Source of the DNA: Niastella koreensis GR20-10
Lineage (GTDB): Bacteria; Bacteroidota; Bacteroidia; Chitinophagales; Chitinophagaceae
Direction: 5' to 3'
DNA: 64,000 nucleotides
Assembly: GCF_000246855.1 (NCBI RefSeq)
Contig: NC_016609.1
Span: 6,026,744-6,090,743, forward strand
Shown here: positions 51,881-60,631 of the stretch, one piece after another
How the letters are laid out: each line of letters opens with the position of its first letter
Numbering within the stretch: position 1 is the stretch's first letter
Program-made: the position numbers and the translations under genes
The notes under the pieces: model-generated
Told to the model about the DNA's origin: nothing
Databases searched by the model: none
Seen by the model: only the letters and a program-made list of their open reading frames with translations

Positions 51881-52744
51881 TCAATACCGCCGGATTGTAT
51901 GCATAATGTCGGCCAGGTAGCTTTTGCCAAATAAATTCAGGTGAATCAGCAATGGGTATAAGTTGCACACTTCCCATTGCTGTCTGTAATTAACAGGCAG
52001 GGGGTAATGATAGTTGTAGCTCTCATAAAACAGGTTGCCGAATCCTCCAAACAAGGTGGTCATAGCCATATCAATACTGCGATGGCCATAATATACCGCC
52101 GGATCGATCAGCACCGGATTTTCCGAAGCATCACATACAAAATTACCACTCCACAGGTCGCCATGTAACAACGCAGCCGGTTCCGGTGCAAACAGATTGC
52201 CCAGCCGCTGATACAGCTTTTCAAATTGCTGTACCTGGGCCGGTTCCAGCAATTGACGGTTAACGGCCAGTTTTACCTGTGGCTGCAGCCTTTGTTGAAT
52301 AAAAAAATCGGTCCAGTTACCGGCAGGTTGATTGCTTTGCGGCAGCGAGCCCATGTAATTGTCAGTGGGCAGGCCAAATTGTTTGCCTTGGATATGATGT
52401 AAAGCAGCCAGTTGTTCGCCAAAGCAGGTCCAGAAAGCATCAGTTTGTAAACCCTGTTCTATCCATTCCAGGATCAGAACCTGGTGCCCGCCGTTTTGGC
52501 CACTGGCAATAACCCGTGGGATCCGGATCACCTGTTGCTGCGCCAGCAGCTCCAGGCCCTGCCGTTCCGTTTCAAACAGATCTGGCATTGCCGCCAGTTC
52601 GTTGATCTTGCAAAAGAAGTTTTCTTTTCCGGCAGTAATCCGGTACGTATGATTGATGGAACCTCCTCCTACCGGAGTATATGTAATGGGGGCTTTACTA
52701 TTTAGTAGTTGCTGAATTAAAGATTGTACTGCAGGCGTGATCAT
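51881..52744 (-). CDS. Fructosamine kinase family protein
   Basis: A 287-residue kinase-like protein: a GGGSINHTYRI N-lobe loop, the ATP-lobe strand NFFCKIN, catalytic LLHGDLWSGNF (HGDxWxxN), and LIDPAVYYGHRSIDMAM holding the metal-binding Asp. This is the fructosamine-3-kinase/ketosamine kinase family, which phosphorylates sugars on glycated proteins. Length normal. It is preceded by an 8-bp repeat/hairpin region and heptose kinase gene. Confidence 0.9.
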   Translation of the reverse strand: MITPAVQSLIQQLLNSKAPITYTPVGGGSINHTYRITAGKENFFCKINELAAMPDLFETERQGLELLAQQQVIRIPRVIASGQNGGHQVLILEWIEQGLQTDAFWTCFGEQLAALHHIQGKQFGLPTDNYMGSLPQSNQPAGNWTDFFIQQRLQPQVKLAVNRQLLEPAQVQQFEKLYQRLGNLFAPEPAALLHGDLWSGNFVCDASENPVLIDPAVYYGHRSIDMAMTTLFGGFGNLFYESYNYHYPLPVNYRQQWEVCNLYPLLIHLNLFGKSYLADIMHTIRRY

Positions 52745-52745
52745 A

Positions 52746-52822
52746 AGTTACAGTTCTTAAGTTATTAAGTTCGTAAGTCCCGGGTTCAACCAAAGAACTT
52801 AATAACTTACGAACTTATAAAC
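52746..52822. repeat. Octad repeats forming an inverted repeat
   Basis: GTTCTTAA, GTTATTAA, GTTCGTAA are consecutive 8-bp units; a complementary set (TTAATAAC, TTACGAAC, TTATAAAC) follows. AAGTTATTAAGTTC and GAACTTAATAACTT give a 14-bp stem, so it may end transcription of the heptose kinase gene. Confidence 0.65.
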
Positions 52823-52826
52823 CGGC

Positions 52827-53825
52827 TCAGGACTTCAACAATAATTTGCACTCGTGTAGTAACCTGTCTTTATTCACAGCCGCGGTTCCCACTTCCTCAC
52901 AAACCAATCCACCCGCAATATTGGCCACTTCGGCCATCAGGTCAATCCGTTTGGTAGCGGCATAGATCAGGGAAGCCACGGCTATTACCGTATCCCCGGC
53001 GCCCGACACATCGGATATATTCCGTAAGTGTGAAGGAATGATTTTGGCATCGCTGTTCTGCTGGTAAAACACACCCTTTTCAGACAGCGTAATAAAGGAG
53101 ATAGCGTGTTGTAATTTCTTTTGTAACTGCTGGTGAATATCGTTCAGAGTTACCAGGTTAACATCATCTATCAGCAGGTTCAACCCGTCTTTTACCTCTT
53201 TCAAATTTGGCTTGAAAATATCAACGCCCTGGTAGCTGAAGAAGTTTTTTCGTTTGGGATCTACCGTGGTTATAACACCATGTTGTTTACACAGGGCTGT
53301 CACTTCTTTTATCACGCGCTCGGTCAATACCCCTTTATTGTAGTCTTCAAAAATGATTACCTGCGGCTTTTCCGTAGCAATATACTGATGCACTTTTTCC
53401 AACAGGGCATTCTCATCATCGGCACTCAGATCTTTGGTGATCTCTGCATCCAGCCGCATCATTTGCTGGTTACGGCTTATAATGCGGGTTTTGGCAGTAG
53501 TAATACGGGAGTTTTGTTTGGCTACCCAGTTGGTATTAATGTGGTGTTCGTTAAACAAATGGGTTAAGGTATGGCCATTTTCATCTTCACCCATTACCGA
53601 GAGTACGGCTACCTGGGAGCCCAGGGCGGCCAGGTTCAACGCCACATTACCGGCTCCACCTATCCGGTGTTCTTTTTTATCCAGCGCAACAACAGGCACC
53701 GGCGCTTCGGGCGATATCCTTTCCACATGTCCCCACCAGTAAATATCCAGCATTACATCACCTATCACCCCGGCTTTGATATTGGAAAAATCAGCAAAAA
53801 GTTGGTCGAAATTAATTGTATCCAT
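52827..53825 (-). CDS. rfaE1: D-glycero-beta-D-manno-heptose-7-phosphate kinase
   Basis: A 332-residue PfkB-family sugar kinase matching the kinase half of HldE: GDVMLDIYWWGHVERISPEAPVPVV (first part of the family signature), GGAGNVALNLAALG, and the catalytic SGAGDTVIAV near the end. It phosphorylates heptose 7-phosphate at C1 in the ADP-heptose pathway for lipopolysaccharide. The cytidylyltransferase half is not fused, so it must be a separate gene, as in many Bacteroidota. Confidence 0.92.
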   Translation of the reverse strand: MDTINFDQLFADFSNIKAGVIGDVMLDIYWWGHVERISPEAPVPVVALDKKEHRIGGAGNVALNLAALGSQVAVLSVMGEDENGHTLTHLFNEHHINTNWVAKQNSRITTAKTRIISRNQQMMRLDAEITKDLSADDENALLEKVHQYIATEKPQVIIFEDYNKGVLTERVIKEVTALCKQHGVITTVDPKRKNFFSYQGVDIFKPNLKEVKDGLNLLIDDVNLVTLNDIHQQLQKKLQHAISFITLSEKGVFYQQNSDAKIIPSHLRNISDVSGAGDTVIAVASLIYAATKRIDLMAEVANIAGGLVCEEVGTAAVNKDRLLHECKLLLKS

Positions 53826-53837
53826 ACTATAAAAATA

Positions 53838-53875
53838 TTACCTGTTTGCAGTTACCGGTAACTGCAAACAGGTAA
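53838..53875. repeat. Perfect 38-bp palindrome
   Basis: TTACCTGTTTGCAGTTACC is followed at once by its exact complement with no loop. The right half continues as heptads GGTAACT, GCAAACA, GGTAACC, GGCAACT, reaching the stop codon of the APC permease (53883-53885). Possible cruciform or terminator between the heptose kinase and permease genes. Confidence 0.8.
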
Positions 53876-53882
53876 CCGGCAA

Positions 53883-55316
53883 CTAAGCTGTTTTCTTATT
53901 TCGCACTGCAAGATAATACAAAGGAACGCCCGCCAAAACAATTCCAAAACCAATACCTGCGTATTTAGGTTTCATTTGAATAAGAAAAACACAAAATGTA
54001 AGGGCAAGAATAATATAAATAATGGGTAATACGGGATAGCCGAATGCTTTATAAGGCCGCTCCGCATCCGGACGCTTTTTGCGCAGGATGAAAATACCCA
54101 GAATGGTAACTGCATAAAAAAGTACGGCAACAAAAGCGATCATATCCAGCAGGTCGCCATAACTACCGCTTAAACACAGAATGCCCGCCATAGCTGCCTG
54201 GATCCACAAAGCAAATTCAGGCACGGCGTTTTTGTTCAGTGTGCCGGTTTTCTTAAAAAACAGGCCGTCCTTGGCCATGGTATAATATACCCGGGCGCCG
54301 GCCAGAATAAGACCGTTATTACAACCAAAGGTGGAAACCATGATCATGACGGCTATTACGTAAGCGCCATTAGGACCAAATATTGACTCCGCTGAAATTA
54401 CCGCTAACCTTCTCGACGGGGCAAATGCGATGTCGTGTAGAGGCAGCACATTCAGGTACATCAGGTTAGCAGCTACATAAATAATGGTTACAATAAGTGT
54501 CCCCAGAAACAGGCTGAGCCCAATGTTTCTTTTAGGGTTTTTTATTTCGCCGGCAATAAAGGTTACGTTGTTCCAGCTATCGCTGCTGAAAATTGAGCCC
54601 GACATGGCTGAGGCGATGGCGCCTATCAACACAATTCCGCTAATGGGTAACCAGGAACCATCATCTGCAGCAGTGCCAGCCGGATTTTTAGTAAAGTGCA
54701 CCGCATTCATGCCCGTTGCCAGGTTTTCGGACCAAAAGCTATGTTTCACCAACAGAAAACCAAGGATGATCAATCCAAACAAAGAAAACAGCTTTACACT
54801 GGTGAATATGGTTTGAATGATCTTTCCCCCTTTAATTCCCCGGGAGTTGGTATAGGTAAGAAATATGATCAGAAAAATGGCCAGTATCTGGGCAGCAGAT
54901 ACTTTGAACGTGCCAATGGTAAGCAGTATAACATCTTCGCCTACCTCTGGTATCAAATACGCCGTAAAACGGCTAAAAGCTACCGCTACAGCCGCAATGG
55001 TGGCGGTTTGTATTACGGCAAAAAAACTCCAGCCATATAAAAAACCGGCTAAAGGATTAAAAGCCTCCCTGAGGTAAACATATTGGCCACCCGCTTTCGG
55101 AAACATGCCACTTAGCTCCCCGTAACTTACAGCAGCTACAATCGTCATAAAACCGGTGATCAGCCATACCGCTATTATCCAGCCGGCACTGCCTACATCC
55201 TTGGCAATATCTGAAGTAACAATAAAGATACCCGAACCAATCATTGAACCGGCTACCACCATGGTAGCGTCTATTAAACTAAGGGATGGTTTAAATGAAG
55301 AAGCGTGTTCTGCCAT
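53883..55316 (-). CDS. APC family amino acid permease
   Basis: A 477-residue protein with 12 membrane helices. The N-terminal helix 1 loop MVVAGSMIGSGIFIV (Gly-rich break of the APC fold), EAFNPLAGFLYGW after helix 2-3, and FSSDSWNNVTFIAGEIKNP after helix 5-6 are typical of the LAT-like amino acid/polyamine transporters. The substrate cannot be assigned. The gene is complete, and its stop lies within a heptad repeat. Confidence 0.92.
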   Translation of the reverse strand: MAEHASSFKPSLSLIDATMVVAGSMIGSGIFIVTSDIAKDVGSAGWIIAVWLITGFMTIVAAVSYGELSGMFPKAGGQYVYLREAFNPLAGFLYGWSFFAVIQTATIAAVAVAFSRFTAYLIPEVGEDVILLTIGTFKVSAAQILAIFLIIFLTYTNSRGIKGGKIIQTIFTSVKLFSLFGLIILGFLLVKHSFWSENLATGMNAVHFTKNPAGTAADDGSWLPISGIVLIGAIASAMSGSIFSSDSWNNVTFIAGEIKNPKRNIGLSLFLGTLIVTIIYVAANLMYLNVLPLHDIAFAPSRRLAVISAESIFGPNGAYVIAVMIMVSTFGCNNGLILAGARVYYTMAKDGLFFKKTGTLNKNAVPEFALWIQAAMAGILCLSGSYGDLLDMIAFVAVLFYAVTILGIFILRKKRPDAERPYKAFGYPVLPIIYIILALTFCVFLIQMKPKYAGIGFGIVLAGVPLYYLAVRNKKTA

Positions 55317-55440
55317 ATTGGGTAGATAATAGTAAGAAAATCAGATTTTAACCCGCTCAAGATAAGGAACTAATCCGAATAGCATCTATCCCCAATTTCC
55401 ACAATCCGGGCAATTATTATCCAGTTTTAACGGCAATAGG

Positions 55441-55519
55441 TAAAAGCCAAAAGCCTAAAGCTTAAAGCAAATACATATTACTTTAAACTTTAGGCTTTTA
55501 CCTTTCAGCTTTAGGGTTA
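55441..55519. repeat. Two heptad tracts; the second ends in the OmpH stop codon
   Basis: TAAAAGC, CAAAAGC, CTAAAGC, TTAAAGC, then, after a 11-bp gap, ACTTTAA, ACTTTAG, GCTTTTA, CCTTTCA, GCTTTAG, GGTTA. The tracts are partly complementary, and the second ends at the complement of the OmpH TAA (55517-55519). Confidence 0.75.
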
Positions 55520-56110
55520 TTTCTTCTTATCCTTATACTGCTGGTTCAACCCGTTGATAAGATCACCGGTAATATTATAAGCAGGATCTTTGTAGTAAAT
55601 AATAAAACCGGGCTCATAAGAAAGGATATATGCGAATCGCTTGTCTTTGTTATAGTCTTTCAAAAACTCTTCTACCTGTTTGCGCAACTCACTCATGCGG
55701 TCAACCTGCAGCTTTTGCATTTCCTGCTCCAGCTCACCCTTACGTTGCTGGATCTGTTGTTGTTGCAAACCAACTTCGCGCTGGGCAGATTCATATTCTG
55801 CCTGGGTAATGCTATTGCCCTTTTCCTGCCATTTACGAACAGTACGTTGGTACTTGTTGGTTAAATCGTTCAATTCAGCATTCATGGCACTTTCTTTCTT
55901 CTTCATGTCGCCTGAAACATCTTTGAAATACTCATAATGTTCCTGCAGGGAATCAATATCAAAGTAAGCTACGGCAAAGCTGGGGGCAGCATTATTATCA
56001 GTTTTTACGGCTACTTTTTTCTGTTGGTCTCCTTTACTAAACTGGAAGTAAAAAAGAACACCTATGAGAACAAGAGCAATAATGGATAATATAGTAGAAA
56101 TATTTTTCAT
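55517..56110 (-). CDS. OmpH/Skp family periplasmic chaperone-like protein
   Basis: A 197-residue protein with an N-terminal membrane anchor or signal (about 5-22, ISTILSIIALVLIGVLFYF). The Skp/OmpH fold follows: FAVAYFDIDSLQEHYEYF (core strand), a long coiled coil (about 70-150, EYESAQREVGLQQQQIQQ), and a terminal beta pair FAYILSYEPGFIIYY. Skp chaperones carry outer-membrane proteins through the periplasm. It is downstream of rpoC on the same strand, separated by a terminator. Confidence 0.88.
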   Translation of the reverse strand: MKNISTILSIIALVLIGVLFYFQFSKGDQQKKVAVKTDNNAAPSFAVAYFDIDSLQEHYEYFKDVSGDMKKKESAMNAELNDLTNKYQRTVRKWQEKGNSITQAEYESAQREVGLQQQQIQQRKGELEQEMQKLQVDRMSELRKQVEEFLKDYNKDKRFAYILSYEPGFIIYYKDPAYNITGDLINGLNQQYKDKKK

Positions 56111-56187
56111 GAACGCCTTTTTTGCAAGATATAAATCTGGTTGTAAAGAGAATTGTTAAAAGTTTTAACAACGGGTTAACCTCTAAT

Positions 56188-56222
56188 AAAAAAGTAGGAA
56201 GTGTTTAGCTTCCTACTTTGTT
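56188..56222 (-). terminator. rpoC terminator
   Basis: AAAGTAGGAAG and CTTCCTACTTT form an 11-bp stem on a 7-nt loop, followed on the minus strand by a T-run. It ends the rpoB-rpoC unit. Confidence 0.88.
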
Positions 56223-56250
56223 TTTATAATCAATGAAGTATTGATCGTGA

Positions 56251-59200
56251 TTACTCTTCGTCATCGAAGCTCATCGCTTCGCGGGTGGTTTGCAGCAATT
56301 CATATTCTTCCTTGCTACCAACGATCATGTTCTCAAAGTCACGCAAACCAGTACCTGCCGGTATCGGGTGACCTGTGATCACATTCTCCTTCAGACCAAG
56401 CATATCGTCGGTTTTACCCTGAATGGCAGCCGATGATAATACTTTGGTTGTTTCCTGGAACGATGCAGCTGAGATCCAGCTTTGCGTACCCAGTGAAGCT
56501 TTGGTGATACCCAACAACACAGGATGTGAAGTGGCAGGCTCAGCATCGCGGTATTCAACCAGCTTTTTGTCGGTACGACGCAGCAGGGAGTTTTCTTCGC
56601 GAATTTCACGCAGACTCACGATTTGACCGGCTTTCAAGCGACTGCTTTCGCCTGGCTCAGAGATAACTTTCTTATCAAAGATCCAGTCGTTTTCTTCGTT
56701 GAATTCAAAACGGTCAACTAGGTCTTCTTCAAGGAAGCGGGTGTCGCCCGGATCCACGATCTCAACCTTTTTCATCATCTGGCGAACGATCACCTCAATG
56801 TGTTTATCGTTGATCTTCACACCTTGTAAGCGGTAAACCTCCTGAATTTCATTCACCACGTACTCCTGTACTGCGAATGGTCCTTTAATAGCCAGGATAT
56901 CGCTTGGTGAAACCTGTCCATCAGACAGTGGCGCACCGGCTTTGTTAAAGTCACCATCCTGAACCAGGATCTGACGGGTCAATGGCACCAGGTATTTCTT
57001 GATAACACCATCTTTAGCTTCCACGATGATCTCGCGGTTACCACGTTTGATGGCGCCAAAAGCAACCACACCGTCAATTTCGCAAACAATGGCAGGATTA
57101 CCCGGGTTACGTGCTTCAAACAACTCAGTTACACGAGGCAGACCCCCGGTGATATCGCGTTGCATCCGCAGTGTACGAGGTATTTTCACCAACACCTGAC
57201 CGGCTTTCACATCTTCGGCTTCATCAACCACAATGTGTGAGCCTACCGGCAGGTTGTATTGTTTTACATCCTTGCCTTCAATGATCAGGGTAGGTATCTT
57301 GGTTTTATCTTTTGTTTCAATTACCACTTTCTCGCGGTGACCGGTTTGTTCATCGGCCTCTTCACGGTAAGTGATACCTTCAATTACATTATCGAATTTC
57401 ACCTGACCTACGATCTCAGCAACGATTACGTTGTTGAACGGATCCCATGTACAAAGTGTATCGCCTTTTTTCACGTTCTGTCCGTCTTTCACAAACAGGG
57501 TTGAACCGTAAGGCACGTTCACTACGTTGAGTAAGCGATCGTTCTTCAGATCCACGTTACGAATTTCACCGGTACGACCGATTACTACCTGAATTGGATC
57601 ACCTTCGTTGTTAACCGAAGCTACAGTACGCAAACCGTCGAACTGAATGGTTCCATCGAATTTGGCAGTGAGTGAAGATTCAACTGAAGCAGATCCGGCA
57701 ACACCACCCACGTGGAAGGTACGCAGGGTCAACTGTGTACCAGGCTCACCGATTGACTGGGCGGCGATGATACCAACCGCATCCCCTTTCTGAGCACGGT
57801 TACCTGTAGCCAGGTTCTTACCATAACATTTAACGCACACACCACGTTTGCTTTCGCAGGTCAGTACAGAGCGGATCTCAACGGTATCGATACCGGCTTC
57901 TTCAATCTGTTTGCCGATCTCTTCATTGATCTCCTGTCCGGCCCCAACGATGAGTTTATCGTTAGTTGGGCTGTATACGTTGTGAAGTGAAGTACGGCCA
58001 ATGATACGATCGTACAGTGGCTCTACTATCTCTTCATTATCTTTAAGTGCGCTGGTAGCAATACCACGCAGCGTACCGCAATCTTCTTCTGTAATTACCA
58101 CGTCCTGTGCTACGTCAACCAAACGACGGGTCAGGTAACCGGCATCAGCCGTTTTAAGGGCCGTATCCGCAAGACCTTTACGGGCACCGTGCGTAGAGAT
58201 GAAGTAATCCAATACGTTCAGACCACCTTTGAAGTTAGAGAGGATCGGGTTTTCGATGATCTCACTTCCTGATGAGCCTGATTTTCTTGGTTTCGCCATC
58301 AGACCTCTGATACCACACAGCTGTTTGATCTGCTGTTTGGAACCACGGGCTCCGGAGTCAAGCATCATGTACACGGAGTTGAAGCCCTGTTTGTCGGTGG
58401 CCAGCTCACGGATCAACGTTTCGGTAATACGTGTATCCACACGTGACCAGATGTCTACGATCTGGTTATACCGCTCGTTGTTGGTGATAAGACCCATGTT
58501 ATAGTTATCCCATACCTCGTCTACTTCACCTTTTGCCTGATCGAGCACATCGCCTTTGATAGACGGGATAATGAGGTCATTGATACTGAACGACAGACCA
58601 CCACGGAAGGCCGTACGGAAACCAAGTTGTTTGATGTCATCGAGGAACTTGGCTGTTTTTGGTACGTTGGTGATGGTAATGATGTCACCGATGATCTCGC
58701 GCAAGCTCTTTTTGGTGAGCAGGGCGTTGATGTAACCCACTTCCTTCGGAACGAATTCGTTGAAGATTACACGACCCACAGTGGTTTCAGTCAGCTTTCT
58801 AACGATATTACCCTCGTTGTTACGAACATCCACTTTCACTTTAATGTGAGCGTGCAGGTCAACACGGTCTTCGTTATAAGCGATGATAACCTCTTCGGTG
58901 CTGTAGAAGGCTTTGCCCTCACCGCGGATCTTTTCGGTTTCAGTTGATTTTTTACCCTTGGTAATGTAGTACAGACCGAGTACCATGTCCTGTGAAGGCA
59001 GGGTCATTGGCGCACCATTCTGCGGGTTCAAAATGTTATGTGAAGAAAGCATCAGCAGCTGGGCTTCCAGAACGGCTGCGTTGCTCAAAGGCACGTGAAC
59101 CGCCATCTGGTCACCGTCAAAGTCGGCGTTGAACGCCGAACACACCAACGGGTGCAGCTGAATAGCTTTACCTTCAATCAGTTTAGGCTGGAAGGCCTGG

Positions 59201-60543
59201 ATTGACAAACGGTGGAGCGTAGGGGCACGGTTTAACATAACCGGGTGACCCTTCAGGATATTTTCAAGGATATCCCAAACCACTGCTTCCTTTCTATCAA
59301 CCAGCTTACGAGCCGATTTTACCGTTTTAACGATACCTCTTTCAATCAGTTTACGGATGATAAACGGTTTGAACAATTCAGCCGCCATATCTTTCGGTAA
59401 ACCACACTCGTGCAACTTCAACTCAGGACCTACCACGATTACAGAACGACCGGAGTAGTCAACACGTTTACCCAACAGGTTCTGACGGAAACGTCCCTGT
59501 TTACCTTTCAGTACATCCGACAGTGATTTCAATGCGCGACCACCTTCGGCTTTTACTGCGTTTGATTTACGGGAGTTATCGAACAGTGAGTCAACCGCTT
59601 CCTGAAGCATACGTTTTTCGTTACGTAAGATCACCTCAGGGGCTTTGATCTCTAACAATCTTTTCAAACGGTTATTACGAATGATCACCCGGCGATACAG
59701 GTCGTTCAGGTCAGAAGAAGCGAAACGACCACCATCCAGGGGAACTAACGGACGCAGTTCTGGCGGAATAACCGGAATGTATTGCATTACCATCCACTCA
59801 GGGCGGTTGGTGATGCGGCTATTGGCCTCGCGGAATGATTCAACCACACTCAAACGCTTCAAAGCATCGGCTTTACGTTGCTGTGAAGTTTCGGTAGCAG
59901 CTGCATTACGCAGGTCGAATGATAAAGTGTCCAGTTCAATTCTTTGCAACAGATCGTGTACCGCTTCGGCACCCATCTTCGCAATAAACTTTTGTGGATC
60001 ATCATCTGGCAGGTACTGGTTCTCCTTAGGCAGGTTCTCCAGTATTTCCAAATATTCTTCTTCAGTTAACAGATCGCCCGATTTCAGGCTGCGATCTTCG
60101 CGAATACCTGGTTGAATTACTACAAAACGTTCGTAGTAAACGATGCTCTCCAGTTTTTTGGAGCTAACACCCAGCAGGTAACCGATTTTATTAGGTAAGC
60201 TTTTGAAATACCAGATGTGTACTACAGGAACCACCAGTTTAATGTGGCCCATACGCTCACGACGTACTTTCTTTTCAGTTACTTCAACACCGCAACGGTC
60301 ACACACGATCCCTTTATAACGGATACGTTTGTATTTTCCGCACGCGCACTCATAATCTTTTACCGGTCCGAAAATACGTTCGCAAAATAAACCATCACGC
60401 TCGGGTTTGTATGTACGATAGTTGATGGTTTCAGGTTTCAACACCTCACCGTAACTGCGTTCCAAAATAGAATCCGGTGAAGCCAGCCCGATAGTGATCT
60501 TAGAAAATGTGGCTCTGGGACGATTATCTTTTTTAATAGCCAT
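56251..60543 (-). CDS. rpoC: DNA-directed RNA polymerase subunit beta'
   Basis: A 1430-residue, full-length beta' subunit. Zinc-ribbon cysteines [20 protein letters not shown] lie at about 66-85, and the catalytic magnesium site [12 protein letters not shown] at about 467-478. A second zinc site ([13 protein letters not shown]) follows, and the trigger-loop region near [18 protein letters not shown] is intact. The C-terminus ends [10 protein letters not shown]. It is transcribed with rpoB upstream on the same strand, 88 bp apart. Confidence 0.98.
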   Translation of the reverse strand: MAIKKDNRPRATFSKITIGLASPDSILERSYGEVLKPETINYRTYKPERDGLFCERIFGPVKDYECACGKYKRIRYKGIVCDRCGVEVTEKKVRRERMGHIKLVVPVVHIWYFKSLPNKIGYLLGVSSKKLESIVYYERFVVIQPGIREDRSLKSGDLLTEEEYLEILENLPKENQYLPDDDPQKFIAKMGAEAVHDLLQRIELDTLSFDLRNAAATETSQQRKADALKRLSVVESFREANSRITNRPEWMVMQYIPVIPPELRPLVPLDGGRFASSDLNDLYRRVIIRNNRLKRLLEIKAPEVILRNEKRMLQEAVDSLFDNSRKSNAVKAEGGRALKSLSDVLKGKQGRFRQNLLGKRVDYSGRSVIVVGPELKLHECGLPKDMAAELFKPFIIRKLIERGIVKTVKSARKLVDRKEAVVWDILENILKGHPVMLNRAPTLHRLSIQAFQPKLIEGKAIQLHPLVCSAFNADFDGDQMAVHVPLSNAAVLEAQLLMLSSHNILNPQNGAPMTLPSQDMVLGLYYITKGKKSTETEKIRGEGKAFYSTEEVIIAYNEDRVDLHAHIKVKVDVRNNEGNIVRKLTETTVGRVIFNEFVPKEVGYINALLTKKSLREIIGDIITITNVPKTAKFLDDIKQLGFRTAFRGGLSFSINDLIIPSIKGDVLDQAKGEVDEVWDNYNMGLITNNERYNQIVDIWSRVDTRITETLIRELATDKQGFNSVYMMLDSGARGSKQQIKQLCGIRGLMAKPRKSGSSGSEIIENPILSNFKGGLNVLDYFISTHGARKGLADTALKTADAGYLTRRLVDVAQDVVITEEDCGTLRGIATSALKDNEEIVEPLYDRIIGRTSLHNVYSPTNDKLIVGAGQEINEEIGKQIEEAGIDTVEIRSVLTCESKRGVCVKCYGKNLATGNRAQKGDAVGIIAAQSIGEPGTQLTLRTFHVGGVAGSASVESSLTAKFDGTIQFDGLRTVASVNNEGDPIQVVIGRTGEIRNVDLKNDRLLNVVNVPYGSTLFVKDGQNVKKGDTLCTWDPFNNVIVAEIVGQVKFDNVIEGITYREEADEQTGHREKVVIETKDKTKIPTLIIEGKDVKQYNLPVGSHIVVDEAEDVKAGQVLVKIPRTLRMQRDITGGLPRVTELFEARNPGNPAIVCEIDGVVAFGAIKRGNREIIVEAKDGVIKKYLVPLTRQILVQDGDFNKAGAPLSDGQVSPSDILAIKGPFAVQEYVVNEIQEVYRLQGVKINDKHIEVIVRQMMKKVEIVDPGDTRFLEEDLVDRFEFNEENDWIFDKKVISEPGESSRLKAGQIVSLREIREENSLLRRTDKKLVEYRDAEPATSHPVLLGITKASLGTQSWISAASFQETTKVLSSAAIQGKTDDMLGLKENVITGHPIPAGTGLRDFENMIVGSKEEYELLQTTREAMSFDDEE

Positions 60544-60593
60544 ATTTTAATTGTCTTATTTCGTTTAAAATTTCTGAAATCTACTTTGTTCCA

Positions 60594-60630
60594 CTCCTCC
60601 TCCGCCGGCTGGCGGAAGGCCGGGAGGGGG
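60594..60630. repeat. G/C-rich hairpin between rpoB and rpoC
   Basis: TCCGCC-GGCT-GGCGGA (60601-60616) is an inverted repeat flanked by CCTCC and GGGAGGGGG, forming a longer imperfect stem. It stands out against A/T-rich intergenic DNA and resembles REP-type palindromic repeats. It could tune rpoB/rpoC stoichiometry or mRNA stability. Confidence 0.55.
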
Positions 60631-60631
60631 C

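Noticed and set aside
58627-58947. Plus-strand frames inside rpoC and rpoB (for example this one)
   Set aside because: They are antisense to strongly conserved polymerase genes and have no independent features.
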